Assembly: GCA_022791975.1 (NCBI GenBank)
Contig: JAAWAC010000035.1
Location: 1 to 64,000 of the forward strand
From: Lachnospiraceae bacterium
Lineage (GTDB): Bacteria > Bacillota > Clostridia > Lachnospirales > Lachnospiraceae
Direction of reading: 5' to 3'
DNA: 64,000 nucleotides
Made by a program: the position numbers and the translations under genes. The notes below the pieces were generated by a model, which saw only the letters and a list, made by a program, of their open reading frames with translations, was not told the origin of the DNA and did no database searches. Positions 24,525 to 32,523 of the stretch are shown here, piece after piece (position 1 is the first letter of the stretch; each line of letters opens with the position of its first letter).

Positions 24525-24560
24525 TCAGCATCCTCCCTTTCTCGCCTTGTAACGCAATCG

Positions 24561-25100
24561 TTACTTTTCCCGGGCTGCCCGCATACTGCCTGCCAGCATG
24601 TGAAACATTACGCCGCAGGCAGCCAGAATGGCCGCATAAAACTTTCCCATGGCTCCTGCCATTAGACTCATCACAGAGCCCAAAACAGGAATATGCCAGG
24701 TCACTCTTCCAATCAGACTGTCATAGGGAATGGGGGTCATATCCTCCCCCTCATTGGCATCTCCCTTGGTAATAAACGTTCCCTCCACAAACCGATTCTC
24801 CACCACCCGATGGGTGATCACCGAATCTCCCCTCTGGAAGGCAATCACATCCTCCTCCTCGATCTCCTCCGGCTCCGCGGCCTTTACATAAATTACACTG
24901 CCCACAGGAATCTGGGGCTCCATGCTTCCGCTAACCACCTCATAAATCTCATAGCCCATTAGCCTGGGGACAGTCAGAGGAAAAAAGGCCAAGATAATTG
25001 CTATCAGTATCACACTCCCGATTATACTGCAAAGACCGGGAAGGAGGCTACGCCTCTTCCCGGTCGAAAGCTTACCGGAAGATATTTCATCCTTCCTCAT
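24561..25100 (-). CDS. sipW: SipW-type (ER-type) signal peptidase I
   Basis: The 179-residue product has an N-terminal span (about 22-46) and the catalytic serine in SGSMEP (Ser59). The second active-site residue is His in VITHRVV (His97), where bacterial-type enzymes have Lys; this Ser/His pair defines the ER/SipW type. One or two spans follow (about 140-175). SipW processes TasA/camelysin-type fibre proteins, and two such genes lie a few kilobases upstream on the same strand. Its start overlaps the preceding gene (ATGA). Confidence 0.92.
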   Translation of the reverse strand: MRKDEISSGKLSTGKRRSLLPGLCSIIGSVILIAIILAFFPLTVPRLMGYEIYEVVSGSMEPQIPVGSVIYVKAAEPEEIEEEDVIAFQRGDSVITHRVVENRFVEGTFITKGDANEGEDMTPIPYDSLIGRVTWHIPVLGSVMSLMAGAMGKFYAAILAACGVMFHMLAGSMRAAREK

Positions 25101-26104
25101 AGCTCTGCTTCCTTCTTTTTTCTTTTCTTAAGGTACACAATTCCACCTGCCAGGCCGCCTGCAATCACCAGACTGCACACAATCACAACCGGAATGGGAA
25201 TTCCCAACAGGCTGGCGTTTCCGTTGATCTTATCAAGCAGGGAACGTCCGGCCAGAGGTGTCTCCTCCTCATCCAGGTCGATCAACTCCTCCGGTGATCC
25301 CAAGGGCGTCTCCTCCTCAGGAATGGTTACATCTCCCTCTGGCGTTTCACCACCGCCCTCATCCGGCGTTACTGCCTCGCCTCCAGGAGTTGCCGTTCCG
25401 CCGCCTCCAGGAACTACGGTGGTCCCCAAATCCTGGTATTCTGTGGTAGTCGTGGTAGTCACGCCACCCTCCACAGTCTCCACAGGGGAATAGACGAAGG
25501 TAAAAATATTTTGGGTCTCATCCTTTTCCAACGTCTTTGTCAAATTGTAGGCCTGGGGTTGATAGCCGTCAATATACCGGTAGGCTACCACCGGCTTGTC
25601 GCCTACATTTCCATAGTAGCGGTCCTCCTCCAAAAGCTGTGTGCCCGCCCCATTCACATAGCGGATGGTATAGTAGGTTCCATTTCCCCGGACTCCATAG
25701 GCCACCACATAGTCTCTGTCCTGGGTCACTGCAAAGGTGCCCTTTCCACCAATATAAGCTACAGACTGTACCGTATTATTGTCTTTTCCGCTCTCGCGGA
25801 TTCCCATGACGTAATACTTGCTGTCACCGCCGTTTTCATCCTTTAAAAGCTGGATGCTGTTGGGATTGAAGCTAATAATTTCCCCACAGTTATAATCTCT
25901 CTGAAACTCCAGGACGCCCTCTCCATTGAGCCCTTCTGTACCTTCGGCAAACTTCCCCTGCTGTCCGGGAAAAATCCGAATGGTATATTGATCCGTATAG
26001 GCTTCCCCTCCAGGCTCTGTCTCCGCTGCCCAGACCGGCACCCCCGTGAGAAACAGCAGGCACAATGAACACACCAGACAAAAGAATCGTTTCATTCCTC
26101 TCAT
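25097..26104 (-). CDS. MucBP-like surface protein with C-terminal membrane tail
   Basis: I start it at ATG 26104, overlapping the upstream stop as ATGA (335 residues). It has a signal peptide (cleavage near VWAAE) and a central domain of MucBP type (YTIRYVNGAGTQLLEEDRYY ... VVAYRYIDGYQPQAY). A Thr/Gly/Pro/Glu-rich stalk follows, then one span (IPVVIVCSLVIAGGLAGGIVY) and a KKRKKKE tail. There is no LPxTG, so it is membrane- rather than wall-anchored. MucBP domains bind mucin or form stalks. It is part of the SipW/TasA half of the region. Confidence 0.85.
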   Translation of the reverse strand: MRGMKRFFCLVCSLCLLFLTGVPVWAAETEPGGEAYTDQYTIRIFPGQQGKFAEGTEGLNGEGVLEFQRDYNCGEIISFNPNSIQLLKDENGGDSKYYVMGIRESGKDNNTVQSVAYIGGKGTFAVTQDRDYVVAYGVRGNGTYYTIRYVNGAGTQLLEEDRYYGNVGDKPVVAYRYIDGYQPQAYNLTKTLEKDETQNIFTFVYSPVETVEGGVTTTTTTEYQDLGTTVVPGGGGTATPGGEAVTPDEGGGETPEGDVTIPEEETPLGSPEELIDLDEEETPLAGRSLLDKINGNASLLGIPIPVVIVCSLVIAGGLAGGIVYLKKRKKKEAEL

Positions 26105-26886
26105 CCTACTTCCTCCTCTTCCCTGCGCCTTGCCCTCCAATAAAAAATGCAAAGTCCCAGGAGCACCAGGCCGCTACCAAGAGTCAGAACTGTAAAGAGC
26201 AAGAGATGGCTCTGGTCACTGGTCTGTACATCACCTCTGGTCACCAGGTTCCGCTCATTTCGGGTAACTCCCGGCTCTGTAGCCCGCCGCTCCACAGCAA
26301 AATTCATCTGCAAATCTGCCAGGGTATCCTGATAATCATTTCCATGGGTCTCTCCATCCAGGCCTACCTCCAGAGTAATGACACCTGTCTGGCCCTTTTC
26401 CAGGGTATCCAAAAGAAAATATTCCTTCAGGGCGCTGGTAGCAGCGTGAAGTCCCACCTCATCCTCCGCCCGGCCGGCCCGACCATTGCTTCCGCTATCG
26501 TCGCCGCCTACGGTATCGCTGTCAAAAAGCATGGTCACCTCGCCCTTATTGTCCGTGTAGGACAGACGATAGGTATAAGCACTTCCCGTGGCGTTTTCGT
26601 TGTCCGTGGTATTCTCCAGAGAGTCTAACACCTTGTTGGTCATATACCAGTCTGTGGAATCCCCATGCTCATTTTTCAGCTCCATGGTAATCACCACATT
26701 ATCCCCAGGCTGCATGGCGCTCACCAGTTTTGCCGTATCCTTACTGGTAAAATTGCTCTCCATCTTGGACTCACCGGAAAAGGTTACCTTCCAGCCGTCA
26801 CTTTTATAGGTCTCCGCATGAACCGGAAGCGCCATGGCAAAAAGCAGCCCAGCCATACAGAGCATGCCGATTGTTTTCTTTTTCAT
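26101..26886 (-). CDS. Surface protein with C-terminal membrane tail
   Basis: The 261-residue product has a signal peptide (cleavage near PVHAE, residue 25). The extracellular domain is a likely beta-sandwich (SDGWKVTFSGESKMESNFTS, GDNVVITMELKNEHGDS), and a span (about 225-250, LLLFTVLTLGSGLVLLGLCI) with an RARRREEEE tail follows. No LPxTG is present. The domain resembles TasA-like or pilin-associated proteins, but I cannot name it. It is coupled by overlap to the MucBP-like gene and lies 10 bp after the TasA-like gene at 26897. Confidence 0.8.
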   Translation of the reverse strand: MKKKTIGMLCMAGLLFAMALPVHAETYKSDGWKVTFSGESKMESNFTSKDTAKLVSAMQPGDNVVITMELKNEHGDSTDWYMTNKVLDSLENTTDNENATGSAYTYRLSYTDNKGEVTMLFDSDTVGGDDSGSNGRAGRAEDEVGLHAATSALKEYFLLDTLEKGQTGVITLEVGLDGETHGNDYQDTLADLQMNFAVERRATEPGVTRNERNLVTRGDVQTSDQSHLLLFTVLTLGSGLVLLGLCIFYWRARRREEEEVG

Positions 26887-26896
26887 GTGCCCCTCC

Positions 26897-27742
26897 TTAT
26901 TGTAGGCTCAGCGTACCATCGCTGACCGTTACCTTCCTGCCCCATGCACTCCAGATAGCATCCGCCGCATTGTGGTCCTGCACAGCATCCACTTCAACCT
27001 CTATCTGGAATTTTACACCGTCATAATCAAAGGTTGTCACAATATTTCCATTTCCATCTGTTTCCTGCGATACCTTTCTGGTGATTGCATCATTGATGGT
27101 CAATGTATCTGCAAACAGTGGGGACATCTCCCCAGATGACAAACGCTGGCTGTAATACAGCACTGTTCTCTCTGGTGTGCTGGACTTGGTATCCACCAGC
27201 CAACCAGAACCTTCTGTAAGATGGAGATCAATCCAATCTGGGCTCAGCTCCTGATTTTTATCCACCTCCGCCGTGGGATTGCTCACCGTCTCTCCCGTGT
27301 CTGTCACCATCTTGTTGCCCTCTGCATCCAGCCAATACTTATAGATGGTAACCCGCACATACTGATCGATTCTGCCGGAATTCAATACCCGCAGCTGCTC
27401 CGTGTATTCCTTTCCCGGCTTCAGGCTCTCGCCCTCCTCCAGCATTCCGGTGAGAAGCTGCTTCCCACCATCTTTTTCCTCTGCCTCATTCCAATAGCCA
27501 TTGTTCTTAGCCTTGCTGTCGTAATTTCGCCAGGAAACCTGCTTAAATCCTGTGTCATGCTCCCCCTGCTCCAGAAGGGTGACACCAATATCATACATCT
27601 CAAATTCAGACCGGTAGGTCTCGGAATAGTAAGTGAGAGCTGCCCGGGTTCCTCCGATGGAGCCGGAAAGCAACAGCAGAACGGCTACCACAAACATGGC
27701 TGTAATCGCCTTTGGCGGCAATACCTTTCTTGGCTTCTTCAT
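26897..27742 (-). CDS. TasA/camelysin-like SipW substrate
   Basis: The 281-residue product has a long basic N terminus, a hydrophobic run (about 12-28) and then GGTRAALTYYSETYRSEFEM. This matches the signal-peptide exit typical of TasA and camelysin proteins, where an A-x-[LF]-[TS] segment is cut by SipW. The mature domain is a beta-rich fold (KPGKEYTEQLRVLNSGRIDQ, YVRVTIYKYWLD), as expected for fibre subunits that assemble by strand exchange. Its start overlaps the preceding TasA-like gene by one base (TGATG). Confidence 0.82.
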   Translation of the reverse strand: MKKPRKVLPPKAITAMFVVAVLLLLSGSIGGTRAALTYYSETYRSEFEMYDIGVTLLEQGEHDTGFKQVSWRNYDSKAKNNGYWNEAEEKDGGKQLLTGMLEEGESLKPGKEYTEQLRVLNSGRIDQYVRVTIYKYWLDAEGNKMVTDTGETVSNPTAEVDKNQELSPDWIDLHLTEGSGWLVDTKSSTPERTVLYYSQRLSSGEMSPLFADTLTINDAITRKVSQETDGNGNIVTTFDYDGVKFQIEVEVDAVQDHNAADAIWSAWGRKVTVSDGTLSLQ

Positions 27743-28281
27743 CAGTTACCGCCCCCTTCCGTCTTGACCTCCAGGATCTCCTCCCAATCTGCGGAGGGAT
27801 TCCCCGCCGCGTCATAGCGAACAGGTGTACTCTCGTAAACCACGATCACATTAAAAGTATCTCCCTCCTGGGGACCGCTTTCCGGATCATTCTCATCCTT
27901 CACTGGGATATTCCCTATTTTGATATCCAGCACAGCCGTAGACTTGCCAGCCTCCACAATATCTCCACAATACCAATAGCCGTCGCCGCCGTCATACCAG
28001 GCTGTGGAGCCCTCTCCGTTGGAATACACCAGCTGAAACGGCTCGGCACAGAAGGCCTTTACCCGGACGTAAACCGGTTCGGAACCCTCATAGTTGGTAA
28101 TGGAAATATGCTTGGTCCACTCACTAAATTTCTCTTTGATTTCCGTTTTATCTCCCAGGTTAATCACATAGCCTCCCTGGGCCTCCGCATAAGTGGTAAA
28201 GTACGCCATGGCCTGCCCGATACCTGCCGTCGCAATCATTCCCAATGTAAGGACAGCGAGAAAGCATTTTGTTTTTTTCAT
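27742..28281 (-). CDS. TasA/camelysin-like SipW substrate, small form
   Basis: The 179-residue product begins with a signal peptide ending in GQAMAYFTTYAEAQGGYVIN, very close to the TasA pattern (AxFSD-type). The mature domain has alternating beta strands (TKHISITNYEGSEPVYVRVK, STAVLDIKIGNIPVKDENDP) and no anchor. It should be exported, cut by the SipW enzyme at 24561, and either form or cap fibres. It is coupled by overlap with the larger TasA-like gene. Confidence 0.85.
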   Translation of the reverse strand: MKKTKCFLAVLTLGMIATAGIGQAMAYFTTYAEAQGGYVINLGDKTEIKEKFSEWTKHISITNYEGSEPVYVRVKAFCAEPFQLVYSNGEGSTAWYDGGDGYWYCGDIVEAGKSTAVLDIKIGNIPVKDENDPESGPQEGDTFNVIVVYESTPVRYDAAGNPSADWEEILEVKTEGGGN

Positions 28282-28308
28282 CTTTATTCCCTCCTCCTGT
28301 TCCTTGGC

Positions 28309-29616
28309 TTAAGGTGTGGGCTGTTCCGGTTCCTGAGAACTGGGATTTTCCGGATGCTCAAGCTCCCCGGCCTCTTCCTCTACGCTTTGCTGCGGATTTT
28401 GCACCAGCTCCCATCCAGGAGTTCCACCCTCTCCGGTCTGATAAGTAAACTGGTTCTTTATGCCGTAGCCGTTGCGGCGATGCCAATCATATCGATTGCT
28501 AAAATTAGCCTCCACCACATCATCCGCTACAATGGTCACCGGTCCATCAGGGCTTACGGTATTCTCGTAACTGGACCCGCTGTAAACCTCCTCCACCTTA
28601 ACGGTAGCATCTGCGGGAAGGTTTTTTATCAACACACTCTCTTCTCCTGTGGCTGTAAAGGTGATACTCTCCACCTTGTTGTATTTTGACAAATCCTCCT
28701 CATTCCCAGATGCATCCATCCGGGTTACCGTAATCTTAAATACAAAGGTGGCTGGGTCCTTCAGGGCTTCAAAATGTTCCCCCTCCGGAAGCCTGGTATC
28801 CTCTCCGCCTTCCTCAGCCGGAGGCGTAATGCCTGGAGCGTCCAGAACCTCGTGGCTTTCCAGGGTTTTTATAATACGCAGGTCGCCGAAGCGGGGGAGT
28901 TGCTGGGGTTTCAGATTCATGGTTAAATCATAGACCCAGCGATCTGTGTCCGCAGTGTTGTACTCTCGATCTTCCTCCTCTGTCACATGCAAAGTGCCAT
29001 CGTCGGAAATCGTGTCATCATTTCCGCGCATGGGTAAAGAGATTAATTGCGGTTCAAAAGTATATTGATATCGAATAGAGTTTGCAATGGTGGCAATGAT
29101 TTTTGTCCCATCCTCCTGCTCTATCTCTGTTGCATAATCCTCTGGCTCAGTCAAATCACCACCTCTGGCAATTACAAGATAGAGGCCGGGCTTCATCATG
29201 GTAATCTTTGGAGCCTTAACCTCATCAAATAAAGGTACATGAGCCACAAATTTTTCCAAATCATTTTCCAATGCCAGCCTTGCCGCATCCTGGGCCAAAA
29301 CTCTCCAATCCTCTGCCTTCGGGTCCTTTTTCATTTTATCCGTCAGCTCTTTATAGCCGTCCGTAAAGGCATAGGAATAAGTATCATAGCCCGGCGTCGG
29401 AACCGCCTCTGCCACATAATACACGTCCACTATTACCTTTGCCTCTTTTAACTCGTCTCCAAACTTTTCCTCTTTCAGGGGATTCTCCGGATAGATCGTG
29501 AGAGAACAGTCCTCCTTATCCAGCTCCGGTGCCGCCCCGCTAATCATCGGTGTTGACGCGCAGACGCCCACGGCAAGCATCCATGCGGCCAACAGATATA
29601 TCCATTTCTTTTTCAT
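28309..29616 (-). CDS. SpaA/pilin-like surface protein without a sorting signal
   Basis: From ATG 29616 (GGAGGG 9 nt upstream) the product is 435 residues. It has a signal peptide and a pilin-like N-terminal domain (KPGLYLVIARGGDLTEPEDY near residues 143-162). A DUF5979/Cna-B-like domain (about 275-370) carries ESVLIKNLPADATVKVEEVY. It ends in an acidic, Pro/Gln/Glu-rich tail (NPSSQEPEQPTP) with neither LPxTG nor a membrane span. A shaft-tip or basal pilin normally has one, so it may be bound another way, or its anchor has been lost. Confidence 0.82.
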   Translation of the reverse strand: MKKKWIYLLAAWMLAVGVCASTPMISGAAPELDKEDCSLTIYPENPLKEEKFGDELKEAKVIVDVYYVAEAVPTPGYDTYSYAFTDGYKELTDKMKKDPKAEDWRVLAQDAARLALENDLEKFVAHVPLFDEVKAPKITMMKPGLYLVIARGGDLTEPEDYATEIEQEDGTKIIATIANSIRYQYTFEPQLISLPMRGNDDTISDDGTLHVTEEEDREYNTADTDRWVYDLTMNLKPQQLPRFGDLRIIKTLESHEVLDAPGITPPAEEGGEDTRLPEGEHFEALKDPATFVFKITVTRMDASGNEEDLSKYNKVESITFTATGEESVLIKNLPADATVKVEEVYSGSSYENTVSPDGPVTIVADDVVEANFSNRYDWHRRNGYGIKNQFTYQTGEGGTPGWELVQNPQQSVEEEAGELEHPENPSSQEPEQPTP

Positions 29617-29650
29617 GAGCAGTTCCCTCCTCTTCACTTTCATGAAACCT

Positions 29651-30520
29651 CTATCTCTTTCTCAAATCCTCTAATATCTCTTTTTGACTCTTTTTCGGCT
29701 GCTTTACACGGTAATAAATCAGTAACACCGCCAACACCATAAACAATAGGGGAATGCCAATGGCCAACATAACAATCGAGACAGGGATCTTCACTGCCTC
29801 CTTGGTTATAGTCAAATCCCCTGCTGCATTTTCAATGCGGTGTCCGCGTACAAGGATTCGGTGGGTATTAACACCGTAAGGAGTACAAGTGATGAGAGTA
29901 CAATAGTCCTTCCCCTCCTCTATAGCTAGCTCCTCTACCTCCTCCGGCAACACAATCCGTATCTGGTCTACCTGATACGTGTAGGTCTCATTCAATACAT
30001 TAATAAGAAAGACATCCCCCTCCACCACCTGGTCCAAATCTGTGAACAGCTTTGCAGATGGGAGTCCCCTATGTCCGGATAAAAGACTATGGGTACTTCT
30101 TCCCCCTATAGGAAGGCTGCTCCCTGCAATATGACCCACAGCGATCTGCAAAATTGCTTCATCTGTTCCATGGTAGATAGGCAAATACACATTGATTGCA
30201 GGAATCTGAATATATCCCATGATCCCTGTACCAGATACATCCAACAGGGCATTATACTCTGCTTCCTCTTCCTCGCTTAATATAAAGCTATTTCCCACTC
30301 TGGCCAACATATCATTGTAAACTCTGGCTGCCTCCAGCATAGCCTGCCGTTCTTCCTCCGAAGTGTTTTCCACATCCTCCACATAGGAAGCAATGGCTCG
30401 GGTCTGGTGAAAGGAATTCCACCAATCGCTAACTGTCGGATACAGTATTAAGCAAAGTCCCACCAACAGGATGACGAATAAAATAATTTCTACCAAATGC
30501 TTTTTTAAAAACTTTTTCAT
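29651..30520 (-). CDS. srtC: Class C (pilus-polymerising) sortase
   Basis: The 289-residue product has an N-terminal span (about 8-30) and a C-terminal span (about 245-270). The catalytic set is His150 (LLSGHRGLPSAKLF), Cys212 (TLITCTPYG) and Arg221 (NTHRILVRGHR), the class C pattern with LPIYHGT near residues 113-119. I do not see the DP[FW] lid motif usual in pilus sortases. It should link pilin subunits through Lys, with the LPSTG pilin upstream as main substrate. It follows a 124-bp gap containing a hairpin. Confidence 0.93.
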   Translation of the reverse strand: MKKFLKKHLVEIILFVILLVGLCLILYPTVSDWWNSFHQTRAIASYVEDVENTSEEERQAMLEAARVYNDMLARVGNSFILSEEEEAEYNALLDVSGTGIMGYIQIPAINVYLPIYHGTDEAILQIAVGHIAGSSLPIGGRSTHSLLSGHRGLPSAKLFTDLDQVVEGDVFLINVLNETYTYQVDQIRIVLPEEVEELAIEEGKDYCTLITCTPYGVNTHRILVRGHRIENAAGDLTITKEAVKIPVSIVMLAIGIPLLFMVLAVLLIYYRVKQPKKSQKEILEDLRKR

Positions 30521-30561
30521 CCTACGAGGCTCTCCTTATTGCTGTATACATTCTTATTTAT

Positions 30562-30598
30562 TTGTTGTTCTGCCGTCTGTTAGACAGCAGAACAACAA
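30562..30598 (-). promoter_or_regulatory. Hairpin between the pilin and sortase genes
   Basis: A perfect 12-bp stem (TTGTTGTTCTGC, 30562-30573 with 30587-30598) and 13-nt loop lies between the major pilin stop (30645) and the sortase start (30520). On the minus strand it is followed by A-rich, not U-rich, sequence. It therefore fits an mRNA-processing or stability hairpin that would keep pilin mRNA in excess over sortase mRNA, rather than a full terminator. Confidence 0.65.
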
Positions 30599-30644
30599 CT
30601 TAAAACTAACTTTTCTTATGTATGTTTGATATTACCGAGAAATA

Positions 30645-32423
30645 CTACTCAGTCTTGCTCATACGCTTTCTGGTAACTAGAAGCACGCCTGCACCAACAA
30701 CCAGAATACCACCAATTATATAGAAGATCGTGGTACCGATGCCACCGGTGGAAGGAAGAACAATACCTTTAAGGTTGACAATACTTGTGCTCAGGGAACC
30801 ATCTGTCAAATTTCCGTTTCCACTTTCGTTCATCTCGCCAAATGTATATACGGGAGTTTTTCCATCAGAACCCAAAATTTCATTTCCCTTTTCATCATAT
30901 ACTTTTGCAATCTCTAATTTTATTATCTTTTGATTTGTCTCATCCAATTCAGCAACAACATCAAAATACATATCCTCAGCCTTGTTGTAGCCTGCAGGAA
31001 CTGTGGTTTCCACTAATTTGTATTTACCAGCATCAACGCCCTTAAATTCAAATGTTGTTACATTTTCTATCTCATAATAAATATTTCCATTTGAATCTTT
31101 CTTTTCAGTAGTTACACCTTTTATTTCAACAGGTTCGTAAGCATTTGTAACTCCATTAAATTTAAACAGGGAAAATCCTGCCCCCTCCAGTGCCTCTCCA
31201 TTTTCATCTACCTTATTGGGAAGCAACTGATAAGTAAATACAACTACCTTGTCTTCCGGCGTATTGCCAGTTGGAGGTTCTCCCTCTCCTCTGTGGTTTG
31301 GATCATTGGAATACTCCAGCCATGCCTTATTCTCGTTTCCAGCACCGCCAATTATCACATTAGCGCCATTTTCGCCGCCATCCAAAGTTGCTTTATAGGT
31401 AACAACAATTTTTGTATTCGCGTTTATAACGATATCACGTGTCCCATTCAGTTTCTTTAAGTCCTCAATTTCAACTGTGAAAGACTCTTTATCCGTGCTG
31501 CCACCAATTTTAAACTCGTCTCCAGGGTTTAGTCTTACTGGATCTTTCCCTTGATTTACAATTTCAACATTAATTGCATCGTCACCTGTAACAAGTACCA
31601 GACCCGGACTTAATTTATCATGGAATACGTAACGATAGGTTTCATAACTGTCATAATCTGTGGGCAGTGTACCAGTCAGCATAAACTCTACTTCATCGCC
31701 TAAATCATAGTCGGCCACATCACCCCATTGATCTATTATTGTAACATCGGAATCGTTAATCTCTTTTACCTTTTTCTCCAGCTCAGGAACATCTGTCTTA
31801 TTAACCGGGGTAAACTCCCTTCCATCTCCCATCTGTAAGAAAGATAAGTTTCTTACCGCGTTCTCACCAGTAAGATCTTTCTGTGTATCTACTACCAGAT
31901 AATAACCAGCATCTAACCTTTCTCCTGTCGTAGCCACAGCACCCTCATTTTTACAGCTATCTGCTATTCTGGCAAAAGCACGAGCTCTCCCATCTTCACT
32001 AGCTGCATTTAACTCAGAGCCATTAATATCATCACTTTCCCAATTTGTTATTACTCTGGCAACTGCATCTGCTGACTTAGTTGTAGTATTTGTATTCGGG
32101 TCTTTATACTCAATGTCTGCAAAAGGATTTTTGCCATCTGCGTCATTAAATTCTGTGCTGCTTTTCAATTTCTCCAAAAATTCCTCTGCATTAATACCTG
32201 TTCCCCAATCAATCCCCAGAAGTTCCCCCTTATCGGTTACCTCTGTACCAGAGAAAATCTGGTATGCCGTATACTCATGTTCTAACACCTGTGCCTCTTG
32301 CGGTTTCGGCGATTCTGGCGCTTCCGGTAATTCTGGTACTTCCGCTGCAAATACAGTACAATTCATAGCCAAAACCATTACTGCAGCTAAGAAAAATGCT
32401 GTTACTTTTTTGAACATCTTCAT
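30645..32423 (-). CDS. LPxTG major pilin (isopeptide-forming)
   Basis: The 592-residue product has a signal peptide (cleavage near VFAAE, residue 28) and an N-terminal pilin domain. Central Cna-B type domains carry an E-box (YKLVETTVPAGY, about residues 487-498), the element that forms intramolecular isopeptide bonds. The sorting signal is LPSTG (556-560) plus a span and KRMSKTE. Residues VVFTYQLLPNKVDENG may hold the linking lysine. Length and layout match the shaft subunit of Gram-positive sortase pili. Confidence 0.93.
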   Translation of the reverse strand: MKMFKKVTAFFLAAVMVLAMNCTVFAAEVPELPEAPESPKPQEAQVLEHEYTAYQIFSGTEVTDKGELLGIDWGTGINAEEFLEKLKSSTEFNDADGKNPFADIEYKDPNTNTTTKSADAVARVITNWESDDINGSELNAASEDGRARAFARIADSCKNEGAVATTGERLDAGYYLVVDTQKDLTGENAVRNLSFLQMGDGREFTPVNKTDVPELEKKVKEINDSDVTIIDQWGDVADYDLGDEVEFMLTGTLPTDYDSYETYRYVFHDKLSPGLVLVTGDDAINVEIVNQGKDPVRLNPGDEFKIGGSTDKESFTVEIEDLKKLNGTRDIVINANTKIVVTYKATLDGGENGANVIIGGAGNENKAWLEYSNDPNHRGEGEPPTGNTPEDKVVVFTYQLLPNKVDENGEALEGAGFSLFKFNGVTNAYEPVEIKGVTTEKKDSNGNIYYEIENVTTFEFKGVDAGKYKLVETTVPAGYNKAEDMYFDVVAELDETNQKIIKLEIAKVYDEKGNEILGSDGKTPVYTFGEMNESGNGNLTDGSLSTSIVNLKGIVLPSTGGIGTTIFYIIGGILVVGAGVLLVTRKRMSKTE

Positions 32424-32523
32424 AACTAATCCCCTTTCTTTGTTTATATAAATAACTGTTTTTGACAGTTACCCTGTCATAACGTAATTTTATTTTACTG
32501 CTCTGCTATTTTCGGTAGCTTTC

